The notes under the pieces: generated by a model
Databases searched by the model: none
Seen by the model: only the letters and a program-made list of their open reading frames with translations
Told to the model about the DNA's origin: nothing
Shown: one piece after another, positions 33,701 through 43,292 of the stretch
Numbering within the stretch: the first letter of the stretch is position 1
Layout: every line of letters begins with the position of its first letter
From: Neoarius graeffei
Taxonomy: Eukaryota > Chordata > Actinopteri > Siluriformes > Ariidae
Assembly: GCF_027579695.1 (NCBI RefSeq)
Contig: NC_083592.1
Location: 29,950,961 to 30,014,960 of the forward strand
DNA: 64,000 nucleotides
Direction: 5' to 3'
Translations under genes and position numbers: made by a program

Positions 33701-36700
33701 GAGAATTTGCGGCAGGCCCAAGAACATCAAGTCTGTGTGTATGACAGGGGCACGCACCTTAGGGAATTCACACCGGGAGATAAAGTACTCGTGTTGTTAA
33801 ATCATTAGTTTTCTTTTGTTTCAGACATGTAAAAGTTTTTTCCTTTACCTGACATGTTTCGACGGTGTAACTTCCGTCTTCATCAGAGGGTCACCCGGAT
33901 GTTAGTGTGTGACGTGCCTTTATAATAAGCTGATGTTACGGAGGTGTGACCTCCCTGTCAATATTTACAGGTCGGTCACACCTCCCGCTGTCAGTGTTGC
34001 CCCCTCAGGATGGCGCTCCAGGTGTGGGAGAGCATGTATGCCCCCTCATCCCTGTTTATTGTTCTTGGGCTATGCTTTCTGATTTCTATTGAGTCCTTAA
34101 TCCAACGGTGGTATCTGTTGTTCTCTTGTTGTATGATTTGAGCATTGTCCCAGTCCATTATATGATTTTCCTTTCTGCAATGGTCTGTTATTGCTGATTT
34201 GAGGTTCTCTTGCATGGCTTTATCTTTTATTGCTCGTTTGTCTCTGTTCTGTTTCTTTTTCACATTCCTTTTTATGTTCCTTTTTTTGTGTACTAAAGCT
34301 CCTTCCTGTCTCCCCAATGTAGGTTTTGTTGCATGACTGGCATGGTATTTCATATATGACATTGCATTTATTGTGTTGGTCGATTTTGTCCTTAGGGTGA
34401 ACTAGTAGCTGTCGTAGTTTTGTGTGTGGTTTCACGGGTGTTTGTATGTTGTGTTTTTCATGGCTCTTTGGATTTGTTCTGTAACTTCTCTGACATACGG
34501 TAGAGTCACTACTGCTTTGCTTTCCTGTTTTTGGGTTGTCTGTTTTCTTTCTTTTTTCGCCTGTGTCTTTTCTTTTGTTTTCACTTGTTGTGCGCCTTTG
34601 TGTATGGCCCATGGTAGATATTGACATGTGATCAAAGCTTACCGTATGTGTTGTTCTTCTGTTGCGCGTTCTGTGGGATCGGTTATGATTGCTGCACGTT
34701 CGTAGAGTGTTCTGACAACTGACAGTTTGTGTGCGATGGGGTGTTCGGACGTCCAGAGCAGATATTGATCAGTGTGTGTCGGTTTTCTGTAGATTGTTAT
34801 TTTGATGTCTCCGTTGTCTGTGTGGTGAATTTTTATGTCCAAAAACGCTATTGATTTTTCTGTTTCCTCTTCGTGCGTGAATTTTATGTTGCCGGTGTGG
34901 TCTATGGAGTTGAGGTGATCAGTCAATTGTTGAGTGCGTCCGACTTTCACTTTCTCCAGGATGTCATCTACATACCTCCTCCATAATGTGGGCCTGCATT
35001 CTTCTGGGACAGATGTAATAGCCTCTCTTTCGAGGTGTTCCATGAAGAAGCTGCACATTATGGCGGAGAGTGGGTCCCCCATCGCAAACCCCTCCTTCTG
35101 CCTGTATATTGTTCCGCGGAACTGGAAGTATGTGGATGTGGCAATGAAATTGAGCAGTTGACTGATGTCTTCTACCGATAACTGTGTGCGTTTCTTGAGA
35201 GTCTTATCTGTTTTGAGGCGCTGTTGTACGATTTGCAGTGTAGCTTCCACCGGGGTTTTTGTGAATAGGGAGACAACGTCGTGTGATATTAAAATTTCGT
35301 CCTTCTCCACTTTTATTTTACTGAGTTGTTCTGCTAGTTGTTTTGAGTTTTTGCAATGTTGTTCTGTTTGGCCCAGCAGTGGTTTGATTATCTCCGCAAG
35401 CGCTTTAGACAGGTTGCAGGTGACTGATCCGATGCTGTCCACAATCGGACGTAACGGTGCTCCTGGTTTATGTATTTTTGGTGTGCTATAGATCCGGGGG
35501 GTTATGCTGGCTGTGGGTATTAAGTTGTTGTATGCCTGTTTTTCAATTTTGTTGGCGTCCAATAAAGGCTTCAGTAAAGCTTTTAGTTTTTTCTTCTTGT
35601 CCAATAATAATAACAATCTACAGAAAACCGACACACACTGATCAATATCTGCTCTGGACGTCCGAACACCTCATCGCACACAAACTGTCAGTTGTCAGAA
35701 CACTCTACGAACGTGCAGCAATCATAACCGATCCCACAGAACACGCAACAGAAGAACAACACATACGGTAAGCTTTGATCACATGTCAATATCCACCATG
35801 GGCCATACACAAAGGTGCACAACAAGTGAAAACAAAAGAAAAGACACAGATGAAAAAAGAAAGAAAACAGACAACCCAAAAACAGGAAAGCAAAGCAGTA
35901 GTGACTCTACCGTATGTCAGAGGAGTTACAGAACAAATCCAAAGAGCCATGAAAAAACACAACATACAAACACCCGTGAAACCACACACAAAACTACGAC
36001 AGCTACTAGTTCACCCTAAGGACAAAATCGACCAACACAATAAATGCAATGTCATATATGAAATACCATGCCAGTCATGCAACAAAACCTACATTGGGGA
36101 GACAGGAAGAAGCTTTAGTACATGAAAAAAGGAACATAAAAAGGAATGTGAAAAAAAAACAGAACAGAGACAAACAAGAGCAATAAAAGATAAAGCCATG
36201 CAAGAGAACCTCAAATCAGCAATAACAGACCATTGCAGAAGGGAAAATCATATAATGGACTGGGACAATGCTCAAATCATACAACAAGAGAACAACAGAT
36301 ACCACCGTTGGATTAAGGACTCAATAGAAATCAGAAAGCGTAGCCCAAGAACAATAAACAGGGATGAGGGGGCATACATGCTCTCCCACACCTGGAGCGC
36401 CGTCCTGAGGGGGCAACACTGACAGCAGGAGGTGTGACCGACCTGTCAATATTGACAGGGAGGTCACACCTCCGTAACATCAGCTGATTATAAAGGCACG
36501 TCACACACCAACATCCGGGTGACCCTCTGATGAAGACGGAAGTTACACCGTCGAAACATGTCAGGTAAAGGAAAAAACTTTTACCTGTCTGAAACAAAAG
36601 AAAACTAATTATTTGATTTAATACGAAGACATAATGAACATAACACATCTACTCGTGTTATTGCCCATGTCAAGCTCATAATTGATCGCCAGGTGGCAAG

Positions 36701-39700
36701 GACCCTTTGAGGTCACATGGCGAGTCGGGGACGTCGACTATGAGGTGAGGTGAACGGACAGGGGTGGGGCATTAAAGATTTATCACCTCAATCTCCTAAA
36801 ACTTTTGGAACGAGGAGGTCCCCATGGCGTTGGTGTCAGTGGTTCCAGAGAAGGCGGAGCTGGGGCCGGAGGTTCAAAAAAGAAAATTGACATCACCCAC
36901 CGCTCCGGTCCCCTGTGGAGACCACCTCTCCCCGACCCAGCTCATGGAGGTCGCCCAGTTGCAAACAGAATGTCTGACGTGTTCTCGTCGCTGCCCGGCT
37001 GCACCCACCTCATAGAACACCACATTGAGACGACCCCGGGGGTAGTAGTGCGCAGCCACCCTTACAGACTGCCCAAACACAATAAAAAAGGTGGTGCGGG
37101 AAGAACTCGAGGCCATGCTCGAAATGGGCATTATCAAGGAGTCTCACAGCGACTGGAGCAGCCCGGTGGTCTTGGTTCCCAAGGCCGACGGGTCGGTCCG
37201 GTTCTGTGTGGACTATAAAAAAGTCAACGCGGTGTCTAAATTTGATGCGTACCCAATGCCTCGTATTGACGAGTTGCTCGATCGACTAGGCATGGCTCGT
37301 TTTTATTCGATGCTGGATTTGACAAAGGGTTATTGGCAGATCCCCTTGACTCCACTATCCCAAGAGAAAACGGCCTTTTCCACACCGTTTGAGTTACACC
37401 AGTCCATCACGCTTCCTTTTGGGCTGTTTTGGGTGCCCGCTATGTTCTAGTGGCTTATGGATAGGGTCCTCTGCCCCCATGCCACCTAAGTGGCCCGCCT
37501 ACCTGGACGACATTATTATTTACAGTAATGACTGGCCGTGGCACTTGGAACACCTAAGGGCCGTCCTTATGTCGCTGAGGCGAGCGGGTCTCACAGCCAA
37601 CCCGAAGAAGTGTGCGATTGGGCAGGTGGAAGTACGGTATCTGGGTTTCCACTTGGGCAATGGGCAGGTGCATCCCCAAATTAATAAGACAGCAGCGATT
37701 GCAGCCTGCCCAAGGCCCAAGACCAAAAAGGGGATGAGACAGTTCCTGGGGCTGGCTGGCTACTATCGTAGGTTTATACCTAATTATTCGGACGTCACCA
37801 GCCCGCTGACTGATCTCACTAAAAAGGGAGCACCAGATCCGGTCCAGTGGACGGAGCAATGCCAGCGGGCTTTCTTGGAGGTAAAGGCTGCACTGTGTGG
37901 GGGGCCACTATTACACTCCCCTGACTTTTCTCTCCCCTTTATTTTGCAGACAGACGCGTCGGACAGAGGGCTGGGGGCTGTTCTGTCCCAGGAGGTGGAG
38001 GGGGAGGACCGTCCAGTGCTGTACATCAGCCGGAAGCTGTCAGTGTGTGAGGGCAGGTACAGCACAATAGAAAAGGAGTGCCTCGCCATCAAGTGGGCGG
38101 TCTTCGCCCTCCGCTACTACCTGCTGGGGCGCCCTTTCACCCTCTGTTCGGACCACGCGCCCCTGCAGTGGCTCCACCGCATGAAGGATGCCAACGTGCG
38201 GACCACCCATTGGTATCTGGCACTCCAGCCATTTAAGTTCGAGGTGGTCCACAGGCCGGGGGTGCAGATGGTCGTGGCGGATTTCCTCTCCTGTCGGGGG
38301 GGAGTTGGCTACAGGCCAGACGGCTCCCCGGCCTGAGTCAGGCGGTGGGGGTATGTGGCAGCAGGGGCGTGGCCAAGCATCAGTCTGTGAATGGAGGGCA
38401 GAGTCAGGGAAGGTAAATGGTGGAATCATTGCACCTGATGGGAATTAACCTGTGTTTGTGTGTCTTCCTCAGTGACTGCGCCCTTTAAAAGGAGAGAGAG
38501 AGCAGAGAAAGGGAGCTCTCTCCCCAACCAGAACACGTGTGTGTGCACGTGTGTGGCTGGGAGAAAGTGAAAAGCTGAAAAGCTAAAAATAAAAAGAGTT
38601 TTTGAGAACTCAGTTCTGGCCTGCCATGCTTCTGTGCTCCACCCACCTGGTCAGATACTACACTGACCCTGGGATGAGTTAATTCCCTTGTCATTGCAGG
38701 CTGTTCACTTGCACGTTTATGTTTCTGGCTGGATCATATTAAGTCTTCAGGCGCTGAGCAGCGCTCTCGCAGGGGCTTCGTCTGCAAATTCCAGGCTGAA
38801 GAATGGTCCTACCGACCTGAGGCCATGCTATTTCAAACGGGGAGGCTTAGAAGGAGGTGCCTGTAAAATTTGGCTTCGCTGAGAGTTCCATTGACCGAGT
38901 TATTAATTTATAAACCAGCTGGATCATATTAAATCTTTAGGCACAGAGCAGCACTCTCATGGGGGTTTCGAATACCTGAAATATAAAATAATTGATAGTG
39001 TGTATGAAAAAGGCTTTGGACGAAACTTTCACTGGATGAAGTGTCCTGATCCCCTAGTCTCCTCTCCGTACTAAACCTCAGAGTTTCCTCGCACTGTTTC
39101 CGAATCACGCACAGAATGCTAAAAAAGTTGGAACGTGCCATGGTCACAAGTACTGTTGTGACCACAACCATATATACAGCACAAAGATATGGCAGAGCTA
39201 AAAGAACGCTTAAAGCAGTGGAAAAACAAAGAGATTTGCGCACGCGTGACTATGTTTTGTATGGAATGTCGCTTGACCCCGCATTTGTATATCCACCAGC
39301 ATGGTTTCTGTTTTGCTTTGATGTCACTTGCAAGTCAATGATTACTTTGTCACTGTGAGGAAGAATTCCAGATTATGAAATAAAATACTGGTCCTAAAAG
39401 CACTAAAGATGCTACGAAGTTTGGTCCAAAGCTATTCAAAGGGAAGGTGGAATTCCATCCATCCATCCATCCATCCATCCATCCATCCATCCATCCATTA
39501 TCCATAGCCAAGGTCACGGGCAAGTTGGAGCCTATCCCAGCTGACCATGAGCGAGAGGCGCGGTATACACTGGACAAGTCGCCACGTCATTGCAGGGCTG
39601 ACATAGAGAGACAAACAACCATTCACACTCACCTTCACACCTACTGTCAATTTAGAGCCACCAATTAGCCATGTCCAGTGATGTGTCACACTCCCAAGAC

Positions 39701-42700
39701 TCTGAAAAATTATTTGCTTTCCAGTCGGGATTTTGTTCATTGGGATGAAGGTGGCTGACTGAGTCATCCTGAGGAATGAGAGGGAAAATTCATATTAGTA
39801 TTATTTATACATCAGGGTTTTACTTTTAAGTGTCTGACATTCCAGCGTTCCCATCATACTGCAACATGTACCAGTAAATGTTACACAATTCGGAAACACA
39901 GGCTAAAATAACGGCACTGGTTCGTTGGTGAACACCGGAATACCTGAAAGGCATGTGAAAGACCGACTACACTAATGGAAAGCGAGAAGAAAAGACATTA
40001 TGTTGCGAAGGAAAGGAAACGCAGGACCAAAATAATAAATATCGGCGGTCAGCGAGCACGTCGGTCTGATCAGCTGTTCTTTTACCGACAGAATGATGCA
40101 ACTGTCAGTGCACAGTCAAAGTCCATGCGCACATGGACTTCCTCTGTCTGCTTGACTGCGCGAAGCGAGCGATTTCATGCACATTATTTGCTCGGGAATC
40201 CCCTCAAATGAAATAACTTCCCAGCCACAGAATGGCCTGATTTTTTGTGAGATATTACAGAAATAAACATATATCACAATGACCAAATTTCAAAGTGAAA
40301 TAAATTTCACCGATTTTATGAAATCCAAAGGCCGTCTAGCTTTAATAATCACCAGTGTATTCATACTAAAATAATCATCTGCTTCTGTAAATATCAGTGA
40401 ACAATAATCTTGGCTTTGTCTCGGTTATTATTAACTACTTATTAACCTCGCTTGCTCGTTCTTTACGGGAAAACTTCGGATCGCGGTACGACAGTACGGA
40501 CTGAGCCCGTACAAAAGACCTCAGTCTGATATTCTCCGTAAAGACCAAGCAAGCGAAGTTAATAAGTAGTTTATTATATATCTTTTTTATTTCTAAGATT
40601 AAAGCAGACAGTCATTATAATGAGGTGTGACGCAGCTTTCAGTCACGTCATATTTGTAACAGTTGAGTCACGCATGCAGAATGAACAGCTAGCGGTTTCA
40701 AAACTGAATTTCTGTTAGTGTTTAGCAGTTTCTCAACACTCTTTGTTGCTCATTTCTGTTTTTGATTTTGTTTGTTTTTTGCAATATTGAAAGCTGGTGC
40801 CTTGGAAAGAAAGTCCGTAATCGCCCACGGGCATTATGGGAAAATACTGCCTGCTATGGAACCAATCAGTGTGCACGATTTTACCGGAAGTAGCTCGTGC
40901 TACTTCCGGTAAAATTTTATTTTACCGGTAATTTATTTATCCGGTAATTTTTTCATTTCAGTTTTTCATTCCCTTCTAATTTTGTAATTAAGTCAATTCA
41001 CAACTGTATGAATTATGTTAAAAAAATTGGTTAAAATTTAAAAATAATCATCCTGGTACACGGAAAAGTGTTTACGAGTGTTGAACTTCGCTTTGGTCAA
41101 AAAATTTCAGTGCATCACTACAGTTGTGTATGAAAACACAATAAGGCTTAACAGTGTGTGGTAGAAGTGCACGTGTTAGCATTTGGTATGATTTCTGATT
41201 TGTTTTATATGAGAATGAGAGACTCAGATCACATGTTCTTGAGCTGTGTAAACAGTTCTTGGTGTTGGATTGAGACTTTTAGGCCATACAGCAGGCCTGA
41301 CTACATTGTAAGCACAGATAGACACTCAGGGATGTTTGCGATGGGCAGGAATCATCTCATCTCACCTCCATTTCTTCAGCAATTTTAATTAAGGTGTCCA
41401 TGTCCACTGACGTGTCACTCTCCCAAGACGCTAAATACAGATCTGCTTTGCAGTCGGGATCCTGCTCAGTGGGCTGAAGGTGGCTGACTGAGTCTTCCTG
41501 AGAAATGAGAGGGAAAATTCATATTAGTATTATTTATACATCAGGGTTTTACTTTTAACTGTCTGGCATCCCATGTTCCCATCATACTGCAACATGGACC
41601 AGTAAATGTTACAGAATATGGCTACACAGGCTAAAATAACGGCACTGACTGTTTCTATTGATCCGTATATCAACTGAAAACCATTTCTCAGATCTCACAG
41701 GGTTAGGGCCATCATGACAGTAGGAAGTAGCTGGTTGTTGAGAGCGTTGCACTTCTGAATCCAAGAAGCCTGGGTTGATATACTGAGACACTGAAAAAAA
41801 AAACCACAAGATTAGTAACACATTAACAACACATCACTAACAGATCATTCTGGAATAATATTAAGATACAATACAGCTCCTGTAGGAACCCTGCACAGGT
41901 TTTGTTCATTCTGCTACACTCATGTGAAAAAATATGTACAAACTGTAGACTTTTTTCAACATATTTAAACACACAAACATTTCACCCTATTGACACAGTG
42001 CCTACAGATGAAGGTGATACACTTGAATAAAACAACAAGGAAAATTAGCTCTTTCAATCATTTTTTCAACAAAAATATCAACAGATGTAATATTCGTCTG
42101 TGGAGAAACTAAGTACACCCTTGGCTTCAGAAGCTAGTATGGCTCCGTTTAACAGAAATACTGTAACTTCTGGGCATTTTGCATTATTATTCACCAGTCT
42201 CTGGTCTCAGCTGCTAAAATGTTTGACCAATCTTCCATGCAAAAGTCCTTCATTTGCAAGCTGTTTGAGGTTTTTTTTGCATGTCCTGTCCTTTTCAAAT
42301 CTCCCCACAACATTTCAATGGGGTTCAAATCTGGGATTTGACTTGACCATTCCATAACCCTCCATTTCTTCTTTTTGAGCCATTCCTTGGTGGATTTATT
42401 AGTGTATTTAGGATCGTTATCTTGCTGAAAGGTCCACCTCCAGTTCAACTTCAAATTTTAAAAATTTTTTTTATTTAAGCTATGAAAATGACTACAAAAA
42501 GTTACTTTTATGTGTTATTTGTTGGCGTATATTACCTTTATCAAAGAGAGTGAAATGTTTGTGTGTTTAAATATGTGGAGAAAAGTCTACAATTTCCATG
42601 GGATGTACTTAACATTTTCTTCACATGACTGTATATGCCTACTATACTAAATAACATGATGAAGAATCAAGCTTTAAAGGTGCAAAAGTCAATTTATTTT

Positions 42701-43253
42701 ATTCCTGAATAGTCAAATAAACTGGAAGATATGTAAAATTACAGAATCATGATAAACTATTGACAGACCATAAAAAGCAATGTATTAAGCTGTGCCTTAG
42801 CAAAAGTGTATTCAGTTGCTGAGAGACCCTGTTTACTCCAGAATGCTTGTTTGTGTTTGGATATGCCTCCTGTCAGTCATTTTACAAACATCTACTCTAC
42901 GGCCGGTGTAGATCCTGGGGACGGAGCTTCATGAACATTGGCAGAAATCATTCAGATGTTGAACAAACCTAACTCTAGGAGCCCTCATCTGAAAACAAAT
43001 AAACACTAATCTTAACTCGAGGGGCGGCTACAATTATCGACACGATCTTTTGGCCATTGCAAAAGTAGAAAAGACATTCAATACGTAAATTGTGCATGAA
43101 TAATTACTCAAACATCCACTGGAAAAAAAATGAGCTGATTACCGATTACTTAGCGTATCAGATCACGTGACACCGTTCCACAATTATTGACACCTTTGTC
43201 CACAGTTATCAACACCATTTCACATTTATCAACACCCAGATGATTATTTATAA

Positions 43254-43292
<39 letters not shown>

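Larger units (their letters stand above)
33796..36649. mobile_element. Penelope-like element, inverted duplicate
   Basis: Inserted in the gypsy integrase with a 10-bp duplication, TACTCGTGTT (33786-33795; 36650-36659). A long 5'-truncated copy runs on the minus strand (about 35603 down to 33796: RT, linker, GIY-YIG nuclease, 3' tail). A shorter copy runs on the plus strand (about 35605 to 36649: last part of RT, linker, GIY-YIG, 3' tail). They meet head to head near 35604. Both tails carry a hammerhead ribozyme-like motif. Penelope-like elements are known for GIY-YIG nucleases, irregular inverted or tandem copies and hammerheads. Confidence 0.88.
30009..38662 (+). mobile_element. Gmr1-like Ty3/gypsy element 2, interrupted and decayed
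   Basis: LTRs of 309 bp each (30009-30317; 38354-38662; TGTGGCAGC...TAC(T/A)(G/A)CA) are flanked by a perfect 5-bp duplication, CTGAC (30004-30008; 38663-38667). The plus-strand order is gag, zinc knuckle, protease, integrase, reverse transcriptase, RNase H, so integrase again precedes RT. The protein sequence differs clearly from element 1. Interruptions are a hAT in the protease region (31553-32434) and a Penelope-like element in the integrase C-terminus (33796-36649). Several frameshifts and stops make it inactive. It is private to copy B. Confidence 0.92.

Noticed and set aside
33796..36649. Separate host reverse-transcriptase (telomerase-like) gene
   Set aside because: The frame is followed by a GIY-YIG nuclease and hammerhead motifs and is flanked by a target duplication inside a gypsy integrase, so it is a Penelope-like element.
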